Shown: positions 1 through 6,948 of the stretch, piece by piece
Layout of the letters: each line of letters opens with the position of its first letter
Numbering within the stretch: the stretch's first letter is position 1
Assembly (NCBI GenBank): GCA_018224415.1
Contig: JAGTUZ010000307.1
Location: forward strand, 1-12,219
DNA length: 12,219 bases
Direction of reading: 5' to 3'
Source of the DNA: Bacteroidota bacterium
GTDB lineage: Bacteria; Bacteroidota; Ignavibacteria; SZUA-365
The notes under the pieces: generated by a model
Seen by the model: the letters and a program-made list of their open reading frames with translations, nothing else
What the model was told of the DNA's origin: nothing
Database searches by the model: none
Program-made: the position numbers and the translations under genes

Positions 1-39
1 CGCCGGAAGACCCGCGATGCAGAGGAGGACCCGCGATGA
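1..39 (+). CDS. C-terminal end of an upstream gene (possibly NSS transporter), partial
   Basis: Frame 1 is open from the window edge to a TGA at 37-39 and gives a highly charged tail (RRKTRDAEEDPR). The stop overlaps the start of the next small gene as ATGA, the usual sign of translational coupling. Because the next gene resembles a transporter small subunit that is normally encoded right after its large subunit, this tail may belong to an NSS-family transporter. The identity rests only on context; twelve residues cannot identify a family. Frame 2 is also open to 43, so even the reading frame is not certain. Confidence 0.4.
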   Translation, partial: RRKTRDAEEDPR

Positions 40-170
40 ATGACCAGGCCTTTGTCACCATGATTGTAGTGCTCGGTCTGGTATGGGGCGGCTTCGCAGC
101 GCTTCTCACCTACGCCTTCCTGCGCGAACGACGAAAACGTGCGGACAGAAATCCGCAGGACGGGGATTGA
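36..170 (+). CDS. Small single-pass membrane peptide, MetS-like transporter small subunit
   Basis: A 44-residue peptide starting at ATG 36, seven bases after a strong AGGAGG ribosome site (23-28). It has a short polar N-terminus, one hydrophobic segment at about residues 6-29 containing a VWGG motif, and a basic tail (RERRKR) consistent with an N-out, C-in membrane anchor. This layout matches the MetS family of small subunits that accompany neurotransmitter:sodium symporters; in Corynebacterium glutamicum MetP and MetS form a methionine importer. The ATGA overlap with the upstream gene and the methionine-type aminotransferase downstream fit that reading. Other tiny membrane peptides, such as CcmD, have a similar shape, so the family call is moderate. 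The gene is too short for most ORF callers. Confidence 0.6.
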   Translation: MNDQAFVTMIVVLGLVWGGFAALLTYAFLRERRKRADRNPQDGD

Positions 171-210
171 CCACTCCCATCACACCGCTCATCCGATACC
201 AGGATTCACG

Positions 211-1374
211 ATGACACCAAAACACGCACAGCGCATTGACGCCATCGAACCATCAATCTTTTCGACCATGAGCCAGCTGGCCGCGGAACACCGCGCGGTG
301 AATCTCGGCCAGGGCTTCCCGGATTTTGACGGCCCCGAGTGGATCGTCGAGGCCTTCATCGATGCGCTGCGTTCGGAAAAAAACCAGTATGCGCCAATGA
401 CCGGCGTCCAGCGCCTCCGCCGCGCGATCGCCGGGTACCAGCAACAGTTCTATGGACTCGACTGGAACGCCGAGTCGGAGATCACCGTGACCGCCGGCGC
501 CACCGAATCCCTGTTTTCCGTCATGCTGGCACTGCTGGATCCGGGAGACGAGGTGATCCTCTTCGAGCCGTATTATGACGGCTATCACGCCAACGCGTTG
601 ATAGCCGGGGCCGTGCCCGTCTGCGTCACGCTGCAGGCTCCGGATTTCCGCATCGTGGCCGAAACGCTCGAAGCGGCAGTCACTCCGCGTACCCGCATGA
701 TCGTGTTGAACAACCCGCACAATCCCACGGGACGGGTGTTTTCCCCGGACGAACTCGCGGCAGTCGCCGACACGGCGAAACGCCACGACCTGATTGTACT
801 CAGCGATGAAGTGTATGAATTCCTGCTCTTCGACGGGAGGATGCATATCCCCATCGCCACACTCCCGGGTATGCGTGAACGCACAGTCACCGTTTCATCG
901 ACGGGAAAGACCTTTGGCATGACAGGATGGAAAATCGGCTATACCATCGCCCGGGAAGAGATCACCCGTGCGGTGCGCACCGTGCATCAGTTCGTGACCT
1001 TCGCGGTGAACACCCCCGGCCAGCACGCGATGGCGCACGGGCTGGAACGGCTCGAAACATACCTGCCGGCCTTCCGCGCACTGTACCAGGACAAACGCGA
1101 CCTGCTCTTCGACGGACTTCGCGACAGCGCCCTTGCGGCCATCCTCCCCGAGGCAAGCTATTTTATGATGGTCCGCCTCCCCGAAGGATCAGGCGGCGAC
1201 GTCGCCTACGCCACACGCCTGGTGACCGAACAGGGGGTCGCAGTCATCCCTCCGTCGGTGTTCTATTCGAACAGCGACGAAGGGACAACGATGCTCCGGC
1301 TGTGTTTCGCCAAAAAGGATGAAACGATCCGGGAAGGCGTCCGGCGCCTCCGGCGGTGCGATGCGGAATCGTGA
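211..1374 (+). CDS. PLP-dependent class I/II aminotransferase, methionine/kynurenine type
   Basis: A 387-residue fold-type I aminotransferase that probably moves the amino group of methionine or another large or aromatic amino acid to a 2-oxo acid in the cytoplasm. Visible landmarks are the N-terminal NLGQGFPDF motif (residues 31-39), NNPHNPTG (167-174, with the cofactor-contacting Asn171), SDEVYE (Asp199 and Tyr202), the Schiff-base lysine in SSTGKTFGMTGWK (Lys233) and the carboxylate-binding arginine in LRLCF (Arg363). The GMRERTVTVSSTGKTF stretch resembles kynurenine aminotransferases and E. coli YbdL, a methionine aminotransferase. The ATG at 211 is preferred: AGGA lies six bases upstream and family homology begins just after it. 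A GTG at 139 would overlap the preceding small gene. Substrate cannot be fixed from sequence alone. Confidence 0.88.
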   Translation: MTPKHAQRIDAIEPSIFSTMSQLAAEHRAVNLGQGFPDFDGPEWIVEAFIDALRSEKNQYAPMTGVQRLRRAIAGYQQQFYGLDWNAESEITVTAGATESLFSVMLALLDPGDEVILFEPYYDGYHANALIAGAVPVCVTLQAPDFRIVAETLEAAVTPRTRMIVLNNPHNPTGRVFSPDELAAVADTAKRHDLIVLSDEVYEFLLFDGRMHIPIATLPGMRERTVTVSSTGKTFGMTGWKIGYTIAREEITRAVRTVHQFVTFAVNTPGQHAMAHGLERLETYLPAFRALYQDKRDLLFDGLRDSALAAILPEASYFMMVRLPEGSGGDVAYATRLVTEQGVAVIPPSVFYSNSDEGTTMLRLCFAKKDETIREGVRRLRRCDAES

Positions 1375-1450
1375 CCCGGAACCGCGGTACCCAACGCCGC
1401 GCCCGAGCGCGTGCGCGAAGCGTGCGAGTCGAGTAGAGACGCGCGAAGGA

Positions 1451-1927
1451 TCAATCCTTGCTTTTCGACAGCAGGCCGAAAACGCCGCCGAGCAACAGGC
1501 CGACGCCAAAGGCACCCAACACCGCTGAAAACGGATGGACTTTGATGTACTCCTCCGATTTCTCCACGGCGGGTTCGATATTCTCTGCGCGAATCCTGTT
1601 GATGCGCTCCTTGGCCTTTTCCTGGTAGACGTTCGCGCGATCCTTGATGCCCGCAGCGAAATCCTCCGCGCGGTTGTGCAGGGTTTCGTGCACGTCCGAC
1701 AATCCTTCGGCGACACGTTCGCGCGTGGAAAGGTAGCCGTCGTAGAGCTCCTTGACCTTTACCTCGACAATGCTTTTTTTCTCTCCGTATTTTTCGGAGA
1801 TAAGGCTAACAAGGTTGCCGAAATTTCCTTCGATTTTCAGAAGATCTTCATCAAGGATTTTGTCCCATTTCACGACGACATGGCCCTTGAAACCGTCCCA
1901 TTCCTTTTCAAAACGTGGTATGCTCAT
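1451..1927 (-). CDS. CsbD-like domain protein with ElaB/DUF883-type C-terminal membrane anchor
   Basis: A 158-residue protein in two parts. Residues about 8-62 match the CsbD family, a stress-associated domain of unknown mechanism (pattern WDGFKGHVVVKWDKI, then IEGNFGNLVSLISEKYG). Residues about 63-130 are charged and helical, likely amphipathic or coiled. Residues about 133-154 form a glycine-rich membrane segment after HPFS and end in a basic tail, as in ElaB/YqjD proteins that tether to the inner membrane and bind ribosomes in E. coli. The start at 1927 has GGAGG five bases upstream; a longer frame to 2008 would translate the promoter. The gene is convergent with the aminotransferase. A general-stress role is inferred from the families; the biochemical function is unknown. 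Confidence 0.75.
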   Translation of the reverse strand: MSIPRFEKEWDGFKGHVVVKWDKILDEDLLKIEGNFGNLVSLISEKYGEKKSIVEVKVKELYDGYLSTRERVAEGLSDVHETLHNRAEDFAAGIKDRANVYQEKAKERINRIRAENIEPAVEKSEEYIKVHPFSAVLGAFGVGLLLGGVFGLLSKSKD

Positions 1928-1932
1928 ACTCA

Positions 1933-1937
1933 CCTCC
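1933..1937 (-). promoter_or_regulatory. Ribosome binding site of the CsbD/ElaB-like gene
   Basis: GGAGG on the minus strand, within GGAGGTGA, five bases before the ATG at 1927. It decides the start against the longer upstream frame. Confidence 0.7.
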
Positions 1938-1965
1938 GGGTACTGATGGAAAAAATTATTCGGGG

Positions 1966-1979
1966 ATATTGAAGAATAT
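1966..1979. repeat. Short inverted repeat at the predicted transcript start
   Basis: ATATT and AATAT arms (1966-1970 and 1975-1979) flank a GAAG spacer. The repeat lies immediately downstream of the predicted -10 element of the minus-strand promoter, where an operator would act. It is short and AT-rich, so chance is possible. Confidence 0.3.
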
Positions 1980-2008
1980 ACAATAGCAAACTGGCGCGGA
2001 AAAGGCAA
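1980..2008 (-). promoter_or_regulatory. Sigma-70-like promoter of the CsbD/ElaB-like gene
   Basis: On the minus strand, TTGCCT (2003-2008) and TATTGT (1980-1985) are separated by exactly 17 bases, placing a transcript start near 1973 and leaving a leader of about 45 bases. It sits in a locally AT-rich gap between divergent genes. Consensus match only; promoter preferences of the host are unknown. Confidence 0.5.
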
Positions 2009-2066
2009 ATCGAGCGCGCTTTTTCCTTACATTGCTTCCTTGGGTCTCATTTCGGATGGTCACGGC

Positions 2067-3887
2067 ATGAACAGCTCCTTCCTTCTTATCGGACATCGTG
2101 GCAGCGGCAAGACCACTCTCGGTCGGCATCTGGCCGCGGCGCGCGGCGTCGCTTTCCTCGACCTCGACGAGGTGATCGAGGATCGTGAAGGACGTCCTGC
2201 CGCCGTTCTGGTCGCGGAGAACGAACCCCGCTTCCGCCGCCTCGAACAGGATATCCTGCACGAACTCGTTTCTCGGCCGGTGGCGGCCGTGATCGCAACC
2301 GGCGGGGGCTGCACCGCCTGGCCGACCGGTCTGCGCACGATCTGGATCCATCGCGAGGGCTGGGAGGAAACCGCCATACGCGAACGCCGGCGTTTGCGGC
2401 CCGAGCTCAACGAGGACGAGGAAATCACATGGATGCATGAGACACGCGAAGAACGATATCGCCGCGCAGCGCATCTCCGCCTCCACATCGAGCGCGGCTG
2501 CGGCGTGGACGAAGCCGCATCCCGCCTGGTTTTTCTCGCCGGTTGGCTGGAAAGTGCGGCTGGCCGTCCCGGCCTCGCGAAAAGCTGGATCGTGCCACGC
2601 GACCCGGAAGACCTTTCCCGCGCCGTTGCCGACGTCCGGCTTTTCGGACTTGCCGGTGTGGAAATCCGCTCCGATGTGTTCCCGGAGATCCCGAAGCTTG
2701 ACGTTCCCTGGCTCGCATCGCTGCGCAGCGATGACACCACGTTCTTCCGCCGCGCCCGGGAGGCCAGCGCCTTCGACTGTGATGCGAGCCTGCTGCGCTT
2801 TCTCGACCTGCGTGAACTCCCAGTGCGTCCACTCATTCTCAGCTCGCATCCACACGACGTATTCAAGGAATTTTTCGATTTTCTCACAGGGCTGCCGGCG
2901 TGGATCGGCCAGTCCTTCCCCGATTGGCAGTCAGAGTTGGACCTCAAATGGGCCCCGCGCATCAAGTCTTGGGTCGAACTGCGCTATGCAAACCAACTCT
3001 ACAAGGTCTATGAAAAGACGGGCGGTCGCCTGACCGTTCTCCCGCAGGGGAAAAACTGGAAATGGATGCGCGTGCTGCGCCTTTTCAACGGCAACAACCA
3101 CAATTATCTTTCCACCGGCTGTCTTGAGCATTCACACCGTCCTCCGACACTCGACTATTTCCTGCCGCATGTGATCGGTGATCACGCGCGTGAGTTTTGC
3201 GGTGTGATCGGTTCCCCCGTCGAGCACAGCTTCGGCGATGTGTTTCACCGCGCGCTCTCGTTGCAGGCCGATGGCGGGGCATCGACGTACATGAAAATTC
3301 CTCTGAAAGCTGAGGAGATTGACAACTGCCTGCACCTGCTTCCCCAGCTCGGCTTTACGGGACTGTCCGTAACTTCCCCGCTGAAAACCTCCGTTTTTAC
3401 CTCGAATTTCGTAGGTACGGAACTCGATATCAGCGCTGGAAACACTCTGGCTCTCGTCAAGGGCAGCTTTCTTCTTTACGACACCGACCAGGCGGGCATG
3501 GAGGCCGCGCTTGCGGAAATCGAGGCCGATGGCGTCGTACCCGGATCGGTGATCCTGTATGGCAGTGGCGGCGTCTCCTCCGCTGTCACGCGCGCGCTTG
3601 AAAATCGTGCCTGGGGTCCGATCGAAACGATTCCTGCTCGTGACGGTTGGGGTGATCACAACCGGCAGCGATGCCAGCTCGTGATCGATGCATCTGGTGG
3701 TGACGGCAGCGCTCACGCGCACGCTCCCCTGTGTGCTGCCTGGCTCGACCTGCGCTACCGCGACATACCCGCCGCTCCCGCGCAGGCAGAACGCTTCTAC
3801 AACGGAATGACGTTTTATAAACAGCAGGCTCTGGCCCAACGAGAAATCTGGGGCCTCGGGCCGGTGGACACCCATCCCCTTCTTTAA
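2067..3887 (+). CDS. Fused shikimate kinase / dehydroquinase-like / shikimate dehydrogenase
   Basis: A 606-residue cytoplasmic polypeptide joining three shikimate-pathway domains. Residues 1 to about 150 are shikimate kinase: Walker A GHRGSGKTT (9-17), DLDE (32-35), Arg58, the GGG loop (79-81) and arginine-rich lid segments near 105-112 and 127-133. Residues about 172-355 look like a diverged type I 3-dehydroquinase: VEIRSD (198-203), LRSDD (219-223), a histidine pair (261, 263) and Lys294. Residues about 376-600 are shikimate dehydrogenase: VIGSPVEHS (380-388), SVTSPLK with catalytic-type Lys440, AGNT (457-460), DTDQAG (472-477), a GSGGVSS nucleotide loop (499-505) and a terminal YKQQ segment. 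ATG 2067 starts right at the kinase domain; an upstream TTG at 2040 adds nothing homologous. It lies 18 bases before aroC, likely one operon. The kinase and dehydrogenase calls are firm; activity of the middle domain is uncertain. Confidence 0.88.
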   Translation: MNSSFLLIGHRGSGKTTLGRHLAAARGVAFLDLDEVIEDREGRPAAVLVAENEPRFRRLEQDILHELVSRPVAAVIATGGGCTAWPTGLRTIWIHREGWEETAIRERRRLRPELNEDEEITWMHETREERYRRAAHLRLHIERGCGVDEAASRLVFLAGWLESAAGRPGLAKSWIVPRDPEDLSRAVADVRLFGLAGVEIRSDVFPEIPKLDVPWLASLRSDDTTFFRRAREASAFDCDASLLRFLDLRELPVRPLILSSHPHDVFKEFFDFLTGLPAWIGQSFPDWQSELDLKWAPRIKSWVELRYANQLYKVYEKTGGRLTVLPQGKNWKWMRVLRLFNGNNHNYLSTGCLEHSHRPPTLDYFLPHVIGDHAREFCGVIGSPVEHSFGDVFHRALSLQADGGASTYMKIPLKAEEIDNCLHLLPQLGFTGLSVTSPLKTSVFTSNFVGTELDISAGNTLALVKGSFLLYDTDQAGMEAALAEIEADGVVPGSVILYGSGGVSSAVTRALENRAWGPIETIPARDGWGDHNRQRCQLVIDASGGDGSAHAHAPLCAAWLDLRYRDIPAAPAQAERFYNGMTFYKQQALAQREIWGLGPVDTHPLL

Positions 3888-3905
3888 TGTTCCCTGGAGC
3901 GATAC

Positions 3906-4928
3906 ATGCGCGGCAACAGTTTCGGAGAATTTTTTGTGCTGACCAGCTTCGGCGAGAGCCACGGTCCGGCGCTTGGCGCAGTCATCGACGGCTGCCCCGC
4001 AGGTGTGCCGCTGGATGCGGAAGTGATCAATGCAGCGCTCCGGAGGCGACGCCCAGGTCAGTCCACGATCACGAGTCCGAGAAAGGAAACAGATACCGCG
4101 GAGATTCTCAGTGGCATCCATGATGGACGCACGCTCGGCACACCGATCGCCGTCCTCGTGCGGAACAAGGACGCGCGCAGTGCGGACTACGACCCTACGA
4201 CGTTCCGTCTCGGACACGCCGATCCCGTCTGGAACGAAAAATATGTACATCGTGACCACCGCGGCGGGGGACGCAGCTCGGGCCGCGAAACCATCGCGCG
4301 CGTGATCGGCGGAGCAATCGCCGAGCAGTTTCTCCCGACCGACGTCCGCATTCTTGGATTCACCCGACAGATCGGCCATATTGGCATACAGGATCTGCCT
4401 TCCGGACTCACGCGCGCGGATATAGACGTCTTTGCCTCGCGATGCCCTGTTCCGTCCGCGAATGCAGCCATCACCGAGGAGCTGTTGCGCCTGCAGGAAC
4501 AGGGCGATTCGGTCGGCGGCATCGCCGAACTGCATATTGACGGCGTGCCACGGGGACTGGGCGAACCGGTTTTCCGCAAGGCCAAGTCCGAGCTCACCGC
4601 GGCGATGATGTCCGTTGGTGCCGTGAGCGGCGTTGCTTTCGGAGATGCATTCACCGAATGCCTGCTCCCCGGTTCCGTCTTCCATGTCCCGGCGCCCGGC
4701 TCCGCCGAAGGAATCGCACTGCGCTCTCATGGCATGCAAGGTGGCATGACCAACGGAGAACGCATTGTCCTCCGCATCGCCGTGAAACCCACAAGCAGCA
4801 TTGGTGAAACAGCCCGACGCGGCAGGCACGATCCCTGCATCGTGCCACGCATCATCCCCGTGCTCGAGAGCATGGCCGCCATGGTGCTCGCCGACCTGCT
4901 GCTTGCCGCCCGTCTCGACAACATCTAG
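3906..4928 (+). CDS. aroC: Chorismate synthase
   Basis: A 340-residue enzyme making chorismate from 5-enolpyruvylshikimate-3-phosphate with reduced FMN, the last step of the common aromatic pathway. It carries FGESHG (His19), the second signature RGGGRSSGRET (residues 119-129) after YVHRDH, RLGHAD (101-106) and the C-terminal RHDPC segment (Asp309). It is a little shorter than typical enzymes of about 350-360 residues. The usually conserved FDKLDA and AVKG segments read instead as FRKAKS and AVSG, so the core is diverged, though the catalytic histidines and aspartate remain. GGAG precedes the ATG, 18 bases after the kinase/dehydrogenase fusion gene stops, so co-transcription is likely. Confidence 0.93.
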   Translation: MRGNSFGEFFVLTSFGESHGPALGAVIDGCPAGVPLDAEVINAALRRRRPGQSTITSPRKETDTAEILSGIHDGRTLGTPIAVLVRNKDARSADYDPTTFRLGHADPVWNEKYVHRDHRGGGRSSGRETIARVIGGAIAEQFLPTDVRILGFTRQIGHIGIQDLPSGLTRADIDVFASRCPVPSANAAITEELLRLQEQGDSVGGIAELHIDGVPRGLGEPVFRKAKSELTAAMMSVGAVSGVAFGDAFTECLLPGSVFHVPAPGSAEGIALRSHGMQGGMTNGERIVLRIAVKPTSSIGETARRGRHDPCIVPRIIPVLESMAAMVLADLLLAARLDNI

Positions 4929-5010
4929 TCCGGCTCCGTTCGATATCCGGCTCGTGCCCATATGTCATCCTGGTCGGGGCAGTACGTCACGACCGCTGCG
5001 TTCATTCATC

Positions 5011-6225
5011 ATGCATATCAGTGATACGGGCGTCTTTCGCGCCTTCCGACACCGTAATTTCCGCCTCTTCGTCGTGGGCCAGCTTGCCTCGCTCACCGGC
5101 ACCTGGGCGCAACGCATGGCCGTCGGCTGGTTGGCCTGGGATTTGACCCACTCCGCTTTCTGGGTCGGTGCGGTCAGTTTCGCCGGTCTGTTTCCCGGGG
5201 TGCTGGCAGGCCCGCTTGCCGGGTCGGTCGCGGACAGCATGAGCCGCCTCCGCCTGCTGAAGCTCACACAGTGGGCCTTCCTCGTTCAGGCGGCAGTACT
5301 CGCGGGCCTGACCATTGGGGGCTGGATCTCCCTGCCAGTGCTGCTTGTCCTCGAAACGCTGCTCGCCATCATCACCGCGTTCGACATCCCTGTACGCCAG
5401 GCATTTGTCATCGAGATGGTGGGGAAAGACGACCTCGCGAATGCCATTGCCATCAATTCGACGACGGTGAACATCGCGCGCATGCTGGGTCCTGCCATCG
5501 CCGGCGTCATCATCGTCACTATCGATCTCGGTGAGGCGTTTCTTTTCAACTCCCTTACCTATGTGGCCGTACTCGCCAGCTTGGCGATGATGCGACTCGC
5601 GCCTCGCACAGTGGAACGACGCTCGCAGCGGCTGCGGGCACATGTCACGGAAGGCCTGCGCTACGCATGGGGGGAAAAAGGGATCCGCACCTATCTCCTG
5701 CTCTTTTTTGTGGTGGCGTTTTTCGGGATGCCGTACGGGACGCTGATGCCTGTTGTGGCCGAACAGCGCTTCGGCATGGGAGCGGTCGGTCTGTCCTGGC
5801 TTGTGGCGGGTTCGGGGTTCGGGGCCACGGTGGGCGCCATGCTGCTCGCGGCCCGGAAACACGTGACGGGCCTCACCCGCATGCTGTTTGTCTCGGCGAT
5901 GGGCTTCGGCGGCAGCCTCGTGATTTTCGCCCTGATCCAGGATTTCACCCTGGCGGTGCTGTTCATCCCGATCTGCGGCTTCGGCATGATGATGCAGATG
6001 GCCGGCAACAACATCCTCCTGCAGACCAATGTCGAGGAAGCGCAGCGCGGACGGGTGATGAGCCTGCTGAGCATGAGCTTCCAGCTGGCCATGCCCCTCG
6101 GCAGTCTATGGATGGGTACCGTTGCGGAGCATTTCGGAGAACATGTCTCGCTTTTGTCCGGCGGCGTTCTCAGCATGCTTGCCGTCGCAATCCTGGCGGT
6201 ACGCTCACGTCCCGGGCGAGCGTGA
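5011..6225 (+). CDS. MFS transporter, MFS_3 / EntS-like exporter family
   Basis: A 404-residue integral membrane protein with about twelve hydrophobic segments. It starts with the family-typical FRAFRHRNFRLFVVGQLAS, followed by GTWAQRMAVGWL and the loop GPLAGSVADSMSRLRLL between the second and third segments, the major-facilitator signature region. A conserved DIPVRQAF motif and the midpoint RTVERRSQRLR cytoplasmic loop support the MFS_3 group, which includes the enterobactin exporter EntS and proton-coupled drug exporters. Substrate is unknown. ATG 5011 was chosen because homology starts there; the frame runs upstream into aroC but has no credible start. No good ribosome site precedes it, so reinitiation from aroC 82 bases upstream, or a weak start, is possible. 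Confidence 0.85.
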   Translation: MHISDTGVFRAFRHRNFRLFVVGQLASLTGTWAQRMAVGWLAWDLTHSAFWVGAVSFAGLFPGVLAGPLAGSVADSMSRLRLLKLTQWAFLVQAAVLAGLTIGGWISLPVLLVLETLLAIITAFDIPVRQAFVIEMVGKDDLANAIAINSTTVNIARMLGPAIAGVIIVTIDLGEAFLFNSLTYVAVLASLAMMRLAPRTVERRSQRLRAHVTEGLRYAWGEKGIRTYLLLFFVVAFFGMPYGTLMPVVAEQRFGMGAVGLSWLVAGSGFGATVGAMLLAARKHVTGLTRMLFVSAMGFGGSLVIFALIQDFTLAVLFIPICGFGMMMQMAGNNILLQTNVEEAQRGRVMSLLSMSFQLAMPLGSLWMGTVAEHFGEHVSLLSGGVLSMLAVAILAVRSRPGRA

Positions 6226-6416
6226 CACGGCTGAAGGGAAAAAGAATCCCCCGCATGTTTTTTACATCTTACGTGACGTATCTTCTTTCTCTTGCCTGAA
6301 CGTCATCCGTCACCGGGATGGAAACAAAACAACCATTCCCGCGGTTATCTCAGGATATCCTTTTCACAACGACATGTTCGCAAAAAGCAATGCACGCACA
6401 CAATAACAGGACCCGA

Positions 6417-6890
6417 ATGAAAACAACGATCTTCGCGCTCGCGCTTCTGCTTGCCGCCACCACCATCCATGCCCAGGTGGGAGAACAGGCACCGGCCTTT
6501 TCTCTGAAAGACAAGGATGGCAAGACCTACTCCCCCGAGTCCCTCAAGGGCAAGGTCATCGTCCTGAACTTCTGGGCAACCTGGTGTCCGCCCTGCCGCG
6601 CAGAGATTCCCGCGTTCAAGACCGTGTACGATAAATACCGGGAAAAAGGAGTGGAAATTCTTGGCGTCTCCCTGGACCACAAAGGCTGGGATGTGATTCG
6701 TCCCTTCCTCAAACAGCACGAAATCAACTACCCTGTTGTCCTCGGTGGCGCGGACATCTCCAAGGCCTACGGAAACATCCGCTCCATCCCGACAACCGTG
6801 ATCATCGACCGGAAGGGAAAGGTGATCGACAGCCATGTCGGTGCGATGTCGGAAGCGCAGTTGGTGAAGCTGTTCGAAAAACTGCTCTGA
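6417..6890 (+). CDS. Exported TlpA/ResA-like thioredoxin-fold protein
   Basis: A 157-residue protein with an N-terminal signal peptide (hydrophobic core about residues 5-17, likely cut after IHA at 19, leaving Gln20). The mature part is a redoxin/TlpA fold: VGEQAPAFSL, then NFWATWCPPC with the redox pair Cys57 and Cys60, an inserted segment typical of TlpA-like proteins, and the cis-proline motif SIPTT (Pro125). It should act outside the cytoplasm, reducing disulfides in proteins such as c-type cytochrome precursors or other envelope thiol enzymes. AGGA five bases before ATG 6417 supports the start; the frame is open upstream but lacks a signal peptide there. It is convergent with radA. The electron donor (a CcdA/DsbD type) is not in the window. 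Confidence 0.88.
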   Translation: MKTTIFALALLLAATTIHAQVGEQAPAFSLKDKDGKTYSPESLKGKVIVLNFWATWCPPCRAEIPAFKTVYDKYREKGVEILGVSLDHKGWDVIRPFLKQHEINYPVVLGGADISKAYGNIRSIPTTVIIDRKGKVIDSHVGAMSEAQLVKLFEKLL

Positions 6891-6948
6891 TCGAGACGCC
6901 AGATCTGCGGCCGCAACCCGCAATCCTGCTGCCGTTTCGTGAATCTCC

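Noticed and set aside
9..38. Eleven-base direct repeat GACCCGCGATG around the first ribosome site
   Set aside because: It could suggest a tandem duplication of the start region, but the first copy lies in the coding tail of the upstream gene, and a single pair of 11-base copies gives no further support.
1446..1459. Inverted repeat AAGGA-TCAA-TCCTT at the end of the CsbD-type gene
   Set aside because: It overlaps the stop codon, has only five pairs and lacks a T run, so it is not called as a terminator.
4929..4953. Eight-base direct repeat TCCGGCTC after aroC
   Set aside because: Too short and not flanking any mobile gene; no sign of an attachment site or insertion.
3132..4961. A 609-codon open frame on the minus strand across the aro fusion and aroC
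   Set aside because: It lies opposite two clearly homologous genes. Its length reflects codon bias in GC-rich DNA, and its translation is compositionally odd, with no recognised motif.
4801..5010. Upstream extension of the MFS transporter frame into aroC
   Set aside because: The extra 70 residues overlap the conserved aroC C-terminus, are not hydrophobic and show no family similarity; transporter homology begins at ATG 5011.
6236..6265. Possible terminator after the MFS gene (GGGA and TCCC arms followed later by a T run)
   Set aside because: The stem is only four to five pairs and the T run starts about nine bases after it, so it is too weak to call.
6270..6280. Palindrome TACGTGACGTA upstream of the TlpA-like gene
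   Set aside because: Perfect but short, and no promoter could be recognised around it to give it a role.
6352..6361. Ten-base palindrome AGGATATCCT before the TlpA-like gene
   Set aside because: A single short palindrome in a 190-base gap is expected by chance, and it has no positional support.
6906..6915. Palindrome TGCGGCCGCA between the TlpA-like gene and radA
   Set aside because: No loop and no T run on either strand, so it cannot be an intrinsic terminator; likely chance in GC-rich DNA.
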